Numbered from the stretch's first letter, positions 40,265 through 52,924 are shown. The stretch is 64,000 nucleotides of DNA from Saxidomus purpurata (GCA_022818135.1 JAFMSR010000029.1:682001-746000), one strand, 5' to 3'. Translations and numbers: made by a program. Notes: generated by a model not told the origin, from the letters alone.

Positions 40265-41421
40265 TGATAGTATGTTACGTAGTAATAAGGGGAAGGAACT
40301 CCAGACTAGTACCGCCGTTTCTCCGAAAGGGAGACACAAAAGGGTTGCCCATCTTCTTTACTAATTCACTGCTGCCTAATTTTTTATGTTAATACAGGTT
40401 TTCTAGTGTTAGGGCTCAAATCTAATGATGTTTTCCGAAACACATTTCCAAGGAATTACCAATTATTCCACTGTACAATAACCTGTTTTATTATGAGTTA
40501 AGATTTAAAAAAAATTGTTCCGGTGTGTATGCAATCCTTCTGTAAGTCAGTCAGTAGTATTCCAGAAACACCAAAATCATGGCAACACTACTACGACTAC
40601 AGAATTAAACTTTCCATCTGTACATTGAGCTTGTTATTCAATGTTTATTTATGACCCTCTCAGTAAATTCCTGGCTGGTCAGTTAAGGGGCATTTAGCGG
40701 TTGTTTTGACTGTACAAGGGTATTGAATTTGTCTTGCCTGCTAGATTTCACCAGAATATATGATCGAGCCTTGTTACAATAAAAGGCTGTAAGTACTTTG
40801 CTTTGAGTTCAATAAAATTGATTATCATCTGCTAACAGAGATGTACACGCTTGTAACTGATGTGAAGATGGATAACGGATAAGTGATAAATACGGGGGAC
40901 TTTCTCAAACTTGTTACTGACGTTCATGTCGGTTGTGCAATTTTTTAAAACTATCTTATTTACAAAATAGCCTTACGGTACACAAAGACAGACCATATTT
41001 TTGAACTGACATATAGGTATTGTGTAAGTCAGATCACATTTAGTAATATAATTATATTTGACCAACTGATTGTCAAACTGATACTCTGTATTCACTATGG
41101 TAGGTATTGAATGCATCTAATGATTGCGCCTTTGATATCCATGTTATTTTGCAATCTAAGGCAGTATTTTAAGGAGTTAAAGAGAAAGACCCTACTTAAC
41201 GAGTTAGCTAGAGGTACCATGCGCATTGTAGTTCCGTAAACCTTCATACACATGTAACTAATTGTTTAATATTTTTTGGTTTTGGTGGATAGCGATTTGT
41301 TGGCATTTCGGGCAGAAACGAGACGAATTACATGTTTGTTCTTCTTGAAAAAAATGTCTGTTTTATTATTTTATGAACAAACAACTTTCAGAAAAATATG
41401 TTGGATATATTCGCGAGTTTG
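40265..41421. other. No feature seen
   Basis: 1.15 kb of AT-rich DNA between the tandem trimer and the CA/TG-core element; counterpart at 48407-49562. Confidence 0.45.
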
Positions 41422-41509
41422 GTGTTCCTTTAATTGTTCGTTTTGTCCTCGTGTGTTTGCTTTGTATGCTAGTGTGTGTTGGTAGTGTATGTGTGTGTGT
41501 GTACATGTG

Positions 41510-41589
<80 letters not shown>

Positions 41590-41677
41590 GGTGGTGTGCA
41601 CTTCTGGGTGCTGTGGGGCTCGTTTTGGGGAGGCTGCGTTTTTGGTACGTGGCATTCCCTGTTTGATATTATTTTTG
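41422..41677 (-). repeat. CA/TG-core element, copy 4 (TG strand)
   Basis: Complete copy in inverse orientation to 35518, with a TG core of about 90 bp, lying about 350 bp upstream of the Crypton-derived open frame. Confidence 0.88.
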
Positions 41678-41766
41678 TTTTTTTACTGTTAACACAACAC
41701 CATATTGTTATTTATCATGCAACTAGCATTAAATCTGACCGATAACACCTGTCCGATATTTTAAAA

Positions 41767-41793
41767 TGTTATCACGTCAGTGACATGATAACA
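41767..41793. promoter_or_regulatory. 27 bp near-perfect palindrome upstream of the Crypton-derived gene
   Basis: TGTTATCA and TGATAACA flank CGTCAGTGACA, whose GTCA and TGAC also pair. Only positions 9 and 19 and the centre break symmetry. It lies about 300 bp before the ATG at 42094. Confidence 0.6.
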
Positions 41794-42093
41794 CTGTGTA
41801 GCCACGCCCACATGCCGGACTACTTTAAGTTCAACAATCCAGTGCGTCATGTCCGAAACAAACAGAAAACCAGGGACATAGTAACGAGTTTTGATAATTT
41901 ATGTCAAACTTATATTATAAATTACAAAATAAAAATATTGTTTCAGATATGCTACCTCTTTTGTTGTTTTTTTACACCGACCACTCGTTCTTGTATATTG
42001 ACCTATATTCTATATTTAGAAACGCACATCACAAGGTCGCTTATATCATCGACGGAATGGAAACAAACAGCGTTCGTAATAAAAATATTAAAA

Positions 42094-42677
42094 ATGGCAT
42101 TTAATGATACGAATTTCAACATACAATGGGATGAATTTCTTGAGATGGATTTAGACAATGCTTTTGAAATACCAAAATCTGAATTTGCTGCTGAATTTAT
42201 GATTGATCCCTGTATTTTTTATGAGTCTTTCCCTGAGGAGTATGTGCAAGATGCCAGTGGCAGTGATAAAGTAACACTAATGTCTAACTCTCAGTTTGAA
42301 GCACATAGTACAAGTATTTGCAGGGACAAGCAGTCAAGTGTAACACTCTTTGATCCAAATGAAAACCAATCATCCACTGATTCTTTCCCTTTAAATGCAG
42401 ATCTACCAGTTGATTCATATGAGCATTTTGATGACAATAGTCATGCTTCCAATTCTAAGTCTTTAGAATCTTCAACTACTTCTGTCTCGTCTACTTTGAC
42501 AACAGCATCACCGTCAAACTGTACTTCATCTGGTCAGTCTACAGAAAAAAGTCTGGTTTTATTGATGTTACAACAATTGATGTCAAAAATTTCAATGAGA
42601 AAAATCAAAACAAAAATACAAAACGCAAGCTTGAGGGTAACATGAAAAAACTATCTAAATTTTTGGAAATGAAAAAA
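42094..42677 (+). pseudogene. Truncated head of the Crypton-derived gene (duplication copy 1)
   Basis: From the ATG at 42094 (MAFNDTNFNIQWDEFLEMDL) an acidic and then Ser/Thr-rich head of about 155 residues is open; the frame stays open upstream to 41785. At the A6 run 42545-42550 the frame must shift by one to continue into GFIDVTTIDV and KKLSKFLEMK. The copy is cut at 42677 by the duplication junction and runs into DNA from upstream of the NXPE gene, so the recombinase part is absent. Confidence 0.8.
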
Positions 42678-43300
42678 CAGAAAAAACTTATACAGAAATA
42701 TGCATGCCGGTTCAAACGAAGTATTTTTACAGAAATAACTGAAAAACGAATATCTTGCTAAATGTAAATAACAAAAAACCCTTAAAAGCTAATGTACCTT
42801 TACTGTAAATATACATACGGTTCAAGTGTTTATTATGTAAACCATTGAGCAATATGATGATGCATTGGCCAAGTGCCCTTAAACTTAGACGATATACCTT
42901 CCACGACTAAAATTCAACAGATGAGGGAAAGGTCGTTGCTTTTCCGTTAATTTTGACGAATGACGTTTTTATTTTTACAAGCATGTATTTATCTTTACTG
43001 AAAATGCAACTCTTGACCTACCATTTTATATAAAAGATCCAATTTTTGTTATCCAATATTATTTCCAACATAGTTAAAGATAGTTCAAAGAAACTTACTC
43101 AAAAATTATCGCCATTTTAGTCGACTTTCTTATAATTCCCCAATGACAACAGTTGTAATGTTTCATTTGCAATATGTAACAGTGATCAGAAATATGTATA
43201 AGTTATAGGTCAATATTACAGAAATAAGCAAATTTATTGCGAGGGAGCTTCTTAAGTTGTTTATTCCTGTTATATGGACCTGTAAGCGGCTTACAATTTT

Positions 43301-43639
43301 TTATAAATATATTGTAACACATGATTTGTCTCGACATGCCGTAAGTAGAAAACTTTGAATGTATGTCATATCAATATTTGTGTTGATGATACATGTTCTT
43401 ACAGTTAAGTGACTGAAATAATGCAGAAGACTATAACATTGCCGACTCAAGTTATTACAGACCAAGCTTCCTTCCAGTAGACAGTCGTACCCATGCCCTG
43501 CGTGGAACTTAAAACACTTCACTGGTCTATTTAGAGGCCAAATACAGCAGATACAGACATAGGAGTCTCGATCACTACCGGCACTGCGTCGTCTACATTT
43601 ACATGAAGGAAACCTAGTTCCCATGAGCTTCATATACAA
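43301..43639 (-). CDS. Second copy of the Cys-rich open frame
   Basis: Identical to 35155-35493 through the tandem duplication. Function unknown; may be non-coding. Confidence 0.25.
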   Translation of the reverse strand: MYMKLMGTRFPSCKCRRRSAGSDRDSYVCICCIWPLNRPVKCFKFHAGHGYDCLLEGSLVCNNLSRQCYSLLHYFSHLTVRTCIINTNIDMTYIQSFLLTACRDKSCVTIYL

Positions 43640-43663
43640 TACTTACCCCGACTGTACTAAAAT

Positions 43664-43752
43664 CAAAAATAATATCAAACAGGGAATGCCACGTACCAAA
43701 AACGCAGCCTCCCCAAAACGAGCCCCACAGCACCCAGAAGTGCACACCACCA

Positions 43753-43785
<33 letters not shown>

Positions 43786-43898
43786 CACACACACACAACA
43801 CACACACACACAATCATGTACACACACAAACATACACTACCAACACACACTAGCATACAAAGCAAACACACGAGGACAAAACGAACAATTAAAGGAAC
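43664..43898 (+). repeat. CA/TG-core element, copy 5
   Basis: Duplicate of 35518-35756 with two fewer AC units in the first tract. Confidence 0.88.
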
Positions 43899-45538
43899 AC
43901 AGTGGGGCACCATAGCCATACATGGGGCACCATAGCCGCCAGAGCCACCATAGCCATACATGGGGCACGATAGCCACCAGAGCCATACACTGTCCCTCTG
44001 TCAGCTTACCGGACCGTTCATCTGCATTCTAGCACCTCTGGCCTGACCTGTGTTGCAAAACTAGTTCCTACTTAGATGCATGGTCTATCGAATCATCTCG
44101 CTGATTCGGCAACAATGCAGCTCAGTGAATTTCATCAGTCATCGTGAATCGGAATGAGCTCCAGGAAGTCAGAGCTGAGCAGGATATAAACTTTTCAGAT
44201 TCCAATAGACTATAGCCAATCCAGGCACGGACTGAACAATGCGTATACCCTGTGCATTCAGTTATTCAAATCTCAAAATTACTCATTGCCATAATATGGT
44301 CTGGTTTAAAATAGTAATTTCTGGCATAGCACCTATTTACCCCATCACCTTACTTAGTGCTAACTAATAACGTTTGCTAAATTATTCACCCCAGGGCAAT
44401 CTTTAGATAAACGGTTTTCGATTGGCTTTAAATATTACTCTATTAGGCTGTTTATTACGACCTCAATGTATTGGCTTAACCTAGTGACACCTACAGACAA
44501 GCACCCGGTTAACCTGCCTGTCATTCCCCATTTCGATCCCTATTACTGAGTGTTAAATATGCAATATACCCATCTTAATCTAAATCAGCATGGCGCCTGT
44601 TGTGCAGGATTTCAACCCGCAGCCACACAACCTATATCAAGGATGTCAGATACTGTAACCCAATAATTATTAGCGATTAATTAATTTTTAATATATCCAA
44701 GGAAGGAAGTGAAGCTTTAAAAGTAGTTTGCGTGAAAACAGTCCGCAGGATTTCGTCAATAAATTGGCGATTTTGTTAAATAACTTGTATAGACATTGTT
44801 GATGCACAGCTACAAGATAGGATATTCGAATTTAATGGACATTTTGTAAGCTGTTTTTGAATGAAATACTGTCATAAAGCATTGAAAAACACAAGTTTAG
44901 AGAAAATAATATTTAGTTATAAATTAGGTGTCACATCGGTATTTTTTGTTTCCGAGCGTTTTGACCATAGATTTCTGATGTAGATAGGAATATGACTAAC
45001 TCTAACCAAATGATAATTAAGTAAATCTTAAGTTTGGTCATGTCTGCCTATGTAATGAACACAGAACTCCCATAAAGCATGTGCTCAGTCTAAAAGTTAT
45101 ACATCCTGCTTAAACAAACATTTCCTTTATGACAGAAATTATTTGTTTTAAAGAAGACAAAATTTTATTGATATTTTTTAATTTATTTGAAAATAAAGGT
45201 TTTCTACCAGCAATGTGAAGGAGAGTTAAAGGCTTGATAATAATGAACGTGTGGTTTGGACCAGTCCATGCACTAAAGGTTGGGCCTAGGCCAATTCAGG
45301 TACCGGGACCAAAGAGATTCTCAAGGAGCTGTTGCATTAGATACACCAGATAGATGATTTGCATTTTGCACTTACTTTTAATTGCTGTTGTATGTTTATA
45401 CATGGAAGACTAAACTGACGTCATATAAAACGTGACACGAAAGAGCGCGTTATCTTAATTTTACGCCATTTATGACACACAGTAACGTTTATATGGAATT
45501 TTACATGACGTCTAGTAAAGGTTTAATAAATTGAATAC

Positions 45539-45680
45539 TATAACAGTCGGTTGATCTGCGGATGTATCTTTTTCGTTGACTGCATAGTGCATGATCACAG
45601 TCGAGGCGCCGCCTTTCGTGAATCGGAACTATACAGCCTACTTAAAAGATACGACTCCGCCGATCAACCGACTGTTATAA
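45539..45680. repeat. Second copy of the 142 bp hairpin
   Basis: Duplicate of 37397-37538 through the tandem duplication. Confidence 0.85.
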
Positions 45681-46018
45681 TATCCCGTTTATATTAGGTA
45701 AGTTTCAAGACCATGTTAGTTCTTTTTAAATAGTTAGATTGTTCTTGATTTCATTCTGTAAGTTTGTATATTTGAGATCGTTTTCTTAAAACTGTTATCT
45801 AACATTTTGTGTGGAAATCATAATATATAGAATACAGTAGAAATGTTACTGTGTAAAAGGCGGCGGTTTGAATACAGCTGTTATCTTGTTTGATTCCTCT
45901 TACTGTATTTTAACTTTAATTTTCGGAGCGGTTTTAATTTAGACAAAACTGCAAATCGTAATTATGCAATATTGCGTCACTAATTAAGAATATGATTAGT
46001 CTAATTCATTCTACTGAG

Positions 46019-46717
46019 ACTGCTGGTTGGTGTCGGATGATAGAATCTTGAACAGAACAGAATACAGATACTAAATTAAAATGCCTATGTCTGCACCTAA
46101 AACTATGTAGAACGTTAGAGTCAGCTTGGTGATAGTTGTATTTTTGTGCACAGAGATATATGCTTCGTCTCGGGTACCGGTGTTTGATTTAAGAATTACA
46201 TAAATATTCTTTATTGACTCTAATAGCTTCGATCCAACCACACTTTATTAGGTACAGAAGTATGGTATAAAAATACCCAGCAAACAATAAATCAGATAAT
46301 TTAATGAAAATAAATTAGTATAAAACAGCATCAAGTGAAGTTTACATCAGTCACACATTGAGGGTCGTTGACAGGGCCCGCTCTTGTAAACTTAGCTGAT
46401 GTAATATTACGTTAGTTTGTTGTGCTATGCAGCCAGTGTAGTAAGGGGATCAAATACCAAAAGAAATAAGTTAATTCAAATAACATTACCAAAAAGTGAC
46501 ATTTCGGCTTGAAAGTATTTCATTAAAACTGGAAGGAGAGCGGTGGTGTAGAGGTCGTGTAGAGGTTACGGTGTATGCCGCTCATCCCGGAGTTACGGGT
46601 TCGAGCCCCACTGGAGTCACGACCGTACCTCCTCATATGAAACCAGCACTGGCTTTTGCAAAAAGCAGACTCGATAAGCTACAAGCTTTCTTCACAATCG
46701 AGCTGAAGTAAATAAGT
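46019..46717 (+). repeat. 0.7 kb repeat block, tandem-duplication copy
   Basis: Identical counterpart of 37877-38575. Confidence 0.75.
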
Positions 46718-47886
46718 TTAAACTAAACTAAAACTGGTTCTTGTTTCAATTTTGCTGTAATAAGCGAACTGCTAAATGTTACTGTTAATCAGGTACTCGG
46801 CCTTATGTATGGTTCTAAACAAGAAACTTGTACATGTGCCTAACTTATTTTCTAATTTTTAATATAAGCTCTGTTTTGTATATAAACTCAAAACTATGTA
46901 AAAATAGTCAATTTGGAGCGAGAAAATCAGAATACGCGTTTATATGTGTTTAAGAGTACAATATATATAACTTAAAAGTGATTTCTGACGACCTACAAAA
47001 ATGTTTAAAGTGAAATGGAACTAAACCGGACATGCACAGTAACACCATCTGCGCATATGAAAACTGTATCTATCAATGTCAGAGTAGGCATTCATTAGAA
47101 TTTTGGTACCTTCTTATCCCCAAGTTTCCCTGGTCGCAAACTTAGCCCCGTTTTCCGGTCTAGTATCCTCACGTCCTGGTAAATCCGTGTTTAGATACCC
47201 GGTGAACTGAGCCCCTTATCCCCAAGTTTACCCGGACACAAATGAAGCCACGTACCCCGACCTAGTGTCCTTGTGCACCCTGGTAACCCCGTACTTAGTT
47301 GTTCCCCACAGCCACGCGAAATAAGCCTTTTATTCCCTTGTGTCCCTGAAGCCCCTATTAACGGCGTGTCCCAAAGTTTCCCCGCAGATCCGTGAACTAA
47401 ACTTCATATTCCGTCGTTTCAAGAATGACCCTGGTTACACCGCTTCCTGAGGTGTATCCTCAACACTAGTATCAACAAAGCCCGTGAAAATAAGCACCTT
47501 CTCAGCGGGGACACACGGAGAGGCAAAGCAACCTGAGGCTGTGTTGATACTGAGACAGGGGGCTTATTGTTTGGGGTTGCAGGGATATTAACAAAGTCGT
47601 GGAAATAGATACTCTGTGAAACTAGGTGACATAGAGCTTAACTCATCGCCATTCGGGGATACTCGTGTAGGCAATGTAACCTAGCGCTGCGCTGATGCTT
47701 GGAGACATGGAGCTGACGGAATACTGAAAGAAGCGGTTAACTCATTGCCAAATTGATACTATGGGATATGAGGCAGGGTTACCAGGACTGCATTCTTCAA
47801 ATTTTCAGAATAATACTATAACTAGATGGGTGTTCAGTTGAACACTTGTGTCGCCCTCTTACGTTATGTTAGAATAACCAATAGTT

Positions 47887-48332
47887 TAGTACAAAAAGGA
47901 GAATAACTCTTTCAAAAATGACCTCGATATACAAAATTTGGCAGTATCACGTCCCTCTTGTCATTAGCAATGCAAGCTGAAAGCTTACTGAAGGAAATGA
48001 GAAAGTTATATTCAACTTTAAGTTTTCATGATAAATTCTAAGTACAAAAAGGGGCAAAACTCTGTCAAATATGACCTTGACCTACACAATTTGGCGGCAT
48101 CACAACCCTTTTGTCATAAGCAATACAATTTGAAAATTTTATAAAGAAATTTAAAGAAATGGCAAAGTTATATCCAAAATCTAAGTACAAAAAGGGGCAT
48201 TACTCTGTCAAATATGACCTTGGCCTACAACATTTGGCGGCATCACGACCCTAATGTCATAAGCAATGCAATTTGAAAATTAGATGAAAAAATCTTAAGA
48301 TATGGCAAAGTTATAGCCAACGTTAAGTTTAT
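47887..48332 (+). repeat. Three tandem units of about 148 bp, copy 2
   Basis: Identical counterpart of 39745-40190. Confidence 0.8.
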
Positions 48333-49562
48333 GTTACGGACGGACCGACAGACCGACAGACAAAGCTATCCGGACGTACCGCCGTAGTCTGGTTCCCGAC
48401 TTCCTATGATAGTATGTTACGTAGTAATAAGGGGAAGGAACTCCAGACTAGTACCGCCGTTTCTCCGAAAGGGAGACACAAAAGGGTTGCCCATCTTCTT
48501 TACTAATTCACTGCTGCCTAATTTTTTATGTTAATACAGGTTTTCTAGTGTTAGGGCTCAAATCTAATGATGTTTTCCGAAACACATTTCCAAGGAATTA
48601 CCAATTATTCCACTGTACAATAACCTGTTTTATTATGAGTTAAGATTTAAAAAAAATTGTTCCGGTGTGTATGCAATCCTTCTGTAAGTCAGTCAGTAGT
48701 ATTCCAGAAACACCAAAATCATGGCAACACTACTACGACTACAGAATTAAACTTTCCATCTGTACATTGAGCTTGTTATTCAATGTTTATTTATGACCCT
48801 CTCAGTAAATTCCTGGCTGGTCAGTTAAGGGGCATTTAGCGGTTGTTTTGACTGTACAAGGGTATTGAATTTGTCTTGCCTGCTAGATTTCACCAGAATA
48901 TATGATCGAGCCTTGTTACAATAAAAGGCTGTAAGTACTTTGCTTTGAGTTCAATAAAATTGATTATCATCTGCTAACAGAGATGTACACGCTTGTAACT
49001 GATGTGAAGATGGATAACGGATAAGTGATAAATACGGGGGACTTTCTCAAACTTGTTACTGACGTTCATGTCGGTTGTGCAATTTTTTAAAACTATCTTA
49101 TTTACAAAATAGCCTTACGGTACACAAAGACAGACCATATTTTTGAACTGACATATAGGTATTGTGTAAGTCAGATCACATTTAGTAATATAATTATATT
49201 TGACCAACTGATTGTCAAACTGATACTCTGTATTCACTATGGTAGGTATTGAATGCATCTAATGATTGCGCCTTTGATATCCATGTTATTTTGCAATCTA
49301 AGGCAGTATTTTAAGGAGTTAAAGAGAAAGACCCTACTTAACGAGTTAGCTAGAGGTACCATGCGCATTGTAGTTCCGTAAACCTTCATACACATGTAAC
49401 TAATTGTTTAATATTTTTTGGTTTTGGTGGATAGCGATTTGTTGGCATTTCGGGCAGAAACGAGACGAATTACATGTTTGTTCTTCTTGAAAAAAATGTC
49501 TGTTTTATTATTTTATGAACAAACAACTTTCAGAAAAATATGTTGGATATATTCGCGAGTTT

Positions 49563-49665
49563 GGTGTTCCTTTAATTGTTCGTTTTGTCCTCGTGTGTTT
49601 GCTTTGTATGCTAGTGTGTGTTGGTAGTGTATGTGTGTGTGTGTACATGTGTGTGTGTGTGTGTG

Positions 49666-49730
<65 letters not shown>

Positions 49731-49818
49731 GGTGGTGTGCACTTCTGGGTGCTGTGGGGCTCGTTTTGGGGAGGCTGCGTTTTTGGTACGTGGCATTCCC
49801 TGTTTGATATTATTTTTG
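49563..49818 (-). repeat. CA/TG-core element, copy 6
   Basis: Duplicate of 41422-41677; the core is one base shorter (TTG versus TTTG interruption). Confidence 0.88.
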
Positions 49819-49907
49819 TTTTTTTACTGTTAACACAACACCATATTGTTATTTATCATGCAACTAGCATTAAATCTGACCGATAACACCTGTCCGATAT
49901 TTTAAAA

Positions 49908-49934
49908 TGTTATCACGTCAGTGACATGATAACA
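49908..49934. promoter_or_regulatory. 27 bp palindrome, copy 2
   Basis: Identical to 41767-41793, upstream of the longer Crypton-derived pseudogene. Confidence 0.6.
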
Positions 49935-50234
49935 CTGTGTAGCCACGCCCACATGCCGGACTACTTTAAGTTCAACAATCCAGTGCGTCATGTCCGAAAC
50001 AAACAGAAAACCAGGGACATAGTAACGAGTTTTGATAATTTATGTCAAACTTATATTATAAATTACAAAATAAAAATATTGTTTCAGATATGCTACCTCT
50101 TTTGTTGTTTTTTTACACCGACCACTCGTTCTTGTATATTGACCTATATTCTATATTTAGAAACGCACATCACAAGGTCGCTTATATCATCGACGGAATG
50201 GAAACAAACAGCGTTCGTAATAAAAATATTAAAA

Positions 50235-52491
50235 ATGGCATTTAATGATACGAATTTCAACATACAATGGGATGAATTTCTTGAGATGGATTTAGACAAT
50301 GCTTTTGAAATACCAAAATCTGAATTTGCTGCTGAATTTATGATTGATCCCTGTATTTTTTATGAGTCTTTCCCTGAGGAGTATGTGCAAGATGCCAGTG
50401 GCAGTGATAAAGTAACACTAATGTCTAACTCTCAGTTTGAAGCACATAGTACAAGTATTTGCAGGGACAAGCAGTCAAGTGTAACACTCTTTGATCCAAA
50501 TGAAAACCAATCATCCACTGATTCTTTCCCTTTAAATGCAGATCTACCAGTTGATTCATATGAGCATTTTGATGACAATAGTCATGCTTCCAATTCTAAG
50601 TCTTTAGAATCTTCAACTACTTCTGTCTCGTCTACTTTGACAACAGCATCACCGTCAAACTGTACTTCATCTGGTCAGTCTACAGAAAAAAGTCTGGTTT
50701 TATTGATGTTACAACAATTGATGTCAAAAATTTCAATGAGAAAAATCAAAACAAAAATACAAAACGCAAGCTTGAGGGTAACATGAAAAAACTATCTAAA
50801 TTTTTGGAAATGAAAAATGAAAAGAGAAACATCTACGACATCCATATGCAAGAACTGGACGAGATTCTAGCTATGTTCATTTTGTCGATTAGAAAGGACG
50901 ATGGTGATTAATATGAAACAACCACTTTGAGATCTTATATATCCACTATTGACAAGGTGCTGAAAAATAAAACTTACCCGTACACTATTTCTAAAGGAGA
51001 CCGACAAGGATTTCCATTACTACGTGAAACTATGTCTGTAAGTATCATCATCATGTTCTCTTGTCAGCACTTATCATGTTACAGTACTGTACAATTCACC
51101 TCTGAAAAAAAGTTAGTCTGTCACTAGCCAGGCAAAATAATATAAGAGGCAAAATTAATGTAAGATGAATCCGAACACTCCCTGAATATAGGCCAATTGC
51201 TCAAATTACATTTTTAAAAGTTATTTGTAGTTATTTTTCATGTGCATACACACAAAAGTCTGTTATTCTAAATGACTGTAAAAGGTCTTTCTATAATATG
51301 CAGGCAAAAACAAAAAAGCTAAAGAAAGAAGGAAAAGGAAATAAAGCCCATGCAGCTCAGCCAATAACAGATGAAGAAATTGCTTGTCTCTACGAAAAGG
51401 GTCTTTAAGGCCTTTCCACTCCACATGCCGTGCTCAACACTCTATAATTGAAATTCACAATTCTCTTTGGCCTGAGAGGCGTACAGGAGCAGCACTATGA
51501 TCTATGGTACAATTTGACACTGTTGTTTTATTATTTAATGAAATAAAATCTGATTTGCAACAAATAAAGAAAATCTGATCATTTTACGAAAACATGAGCT
51601 TTCATCAATAAATATATGGAGGAAAAATGTTGGTTTCAGTGAAACATCACATTATAATTTAACCGAGTGGGCACCGAAAGTGATATTTTCACAAGTGGCG
51701 TAGCCAAGTGTGAAAACAACTACTTTTAGTGTTCACGAGAGAAATTGTCTTGATATTAGCAAAAAAATTCAAAATCTAATTTTTACAAACCCCATTTCGA
51801 AATTGTAAAAAAAACTGATGAATTCATAATTTTGTGACAAAAGAAATACGATACCCCAAGGTATTCATTTATATTGAGAAAATTACATTTTCTCGGTAGT
51901 TAAAACTAAAAAATGTATGATTTCTTATTTCAGTTGGGGAGATATTGAGCTTTGCTATGATAGCGAAGGCACGGAATACCTTGAAATGAATGAAAGGCAA
52001 ACAAAAACTCGTACCGGTGAAACTGCAGACATTCGTGATGTTATGCCAAGACTGTGGGCTACTGAAGATGATCGTTGCCCAGTCGCTGCCTACAACTTCT
52101 TTGCCGCAATCCTGTACATATTATGCAAATATCTGGTCACAGGAATTTCCAAAGCATTATTAATTACAGTAATATATCTTTGCAAAGCCAGAAGAAATGT
52201 TCCATGATACTAGCAAACAAAAATGTCGCGAATACTAGTGACATTCGTAGTCCATTACCAGCTTTCACGGAAACTAAACCAATTAGTCCTGTCTGTTCTA
52301 CTGGTTCATTTAGCAGCAACAATGAACATTCTTCAGTTCTTTATCCTGTTGTCTCTCATCCCAATGTACAGAACTTAGCACCAGCGGGGATTCCGACCAA
52401 CACAAACCTCCAGTCAATGATCTTCGGGGCTTCTCTGCACATTTCAAATCTCAATGTCTATACTACGCCTTCAAATACAAATATCAACTGA
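50235..52491 (+). pseudogene. Crypton-derived tyrosine recombinase (DUF3504, KIAA1958-like) pseudogene
   Basis: The acidic head (50235-50690) is followed, after a one-base shift at the A6 run 50686-50691, by the recombinase N-terminal part (KKLSKFLEMKNEKR, LDEILAMFILSIRKDDGD, a TAA at 50909, LRSYISTIDKVLKNK). An intron with donor TCT|GTAAGT at 51037/51038 and acceptor CAG at 51303 leads to exon 2 (KKEGKGNKAHAAQPITDEEI, TPHAVLNTL, FGLRGVQEQ with box I Arg; TAA at 51406 and 51445). Exon 3 from 51934 has WGDIELCY, ERQTKTRTGE and DDRCPVAAYNFFAA. At about 52110 it jumps frame to HIMQISGHRNFQSIINYSNI, keeping the late His and the candidate Tyr (52165-52167). The expected segment with HxxR is deleted. 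KIAA1958, QRICH1, ZMYM2-4 and KCTD1 are known Crypton-derived relatives. Confidence 0.88.
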
Positions 52492-52924
52492 TACTTCATG
52501 AGAAACTTTCAAGTACATAGTCATATTTAAGTTAAATTTCCTCGTTTGTTTACAAAAGTTGTTGAATGTTGTTGAGTTGAGTCCACGCCGTCGTGTTGAA
52601 AATGACTGTTTATCACTTTGAAATTCTTGCGCGTGTGTATTTGCAAAAATAGTTTACAAAGTAAAAGATTCTTAATCATTACACATAACACTAAAGATAT
52701 TTATAAATATTCTTCATGAATATAACTATAAAACTATATTTATGTCGTTTTTGATCCTTTTTGTCCTTTGAAATGCAGGACTATTTATAGATGCGCATGT
52801 AGTAATTGCAGCCGTAATTTAAATCATTTTTTTTTTTAAATACCGTATTTATTCTATTTTACTCCCCTAAAATGTAGATACAGATTGAATGAAGATGTTG
52901 CATGATAAATAGAATATTAGTCAA
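52492..52924. other. No feature seen
   Basis: AT-rich flank downstream of the Crypton-derived pseudogene. Confidence 0.5.

Larger units (their letters stand above)
34532..42677. repeat. 8.1 kb tandem duplication, copy 1
   Basis: Direct repeat with copy 2 at an offset of 8146 bp at its left end, 8142 after the first microsatellite and 8141 after the second. Every open frame in it is identical to its counterpart; the only differences seen are (AC)n/(TG)n length and one base in the TG core. The left boundary lies 68 bp upstream of the NXPE start codon. The right boundary lies in the Crypton-derived coding exon, after TTGGAAATGAAAAA. The end joins directly to copy 2 with one extra A. Confidence 0.95.
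42678..50817. repeat. 8.1 kb tandem duplication, copy 2
   Basis: Starts CAGAAAAAACTTATACAG, as at 34532, and follows copy 1 without a gap. Past 50817 (TGAAAAA|TGAAAAG) copy 2 continues into the rest of the Crypton-derived gene, which is present only once. Confidence 0.95.

Noticed and set aside
41785..42093. Extension of the Crypton-derived protein to an ATG at 41785
   Set aside because: The added 103 residues look like translated 5' flank and include half of the palindrome; the ATG at 42094 starts the distinct acidic head.
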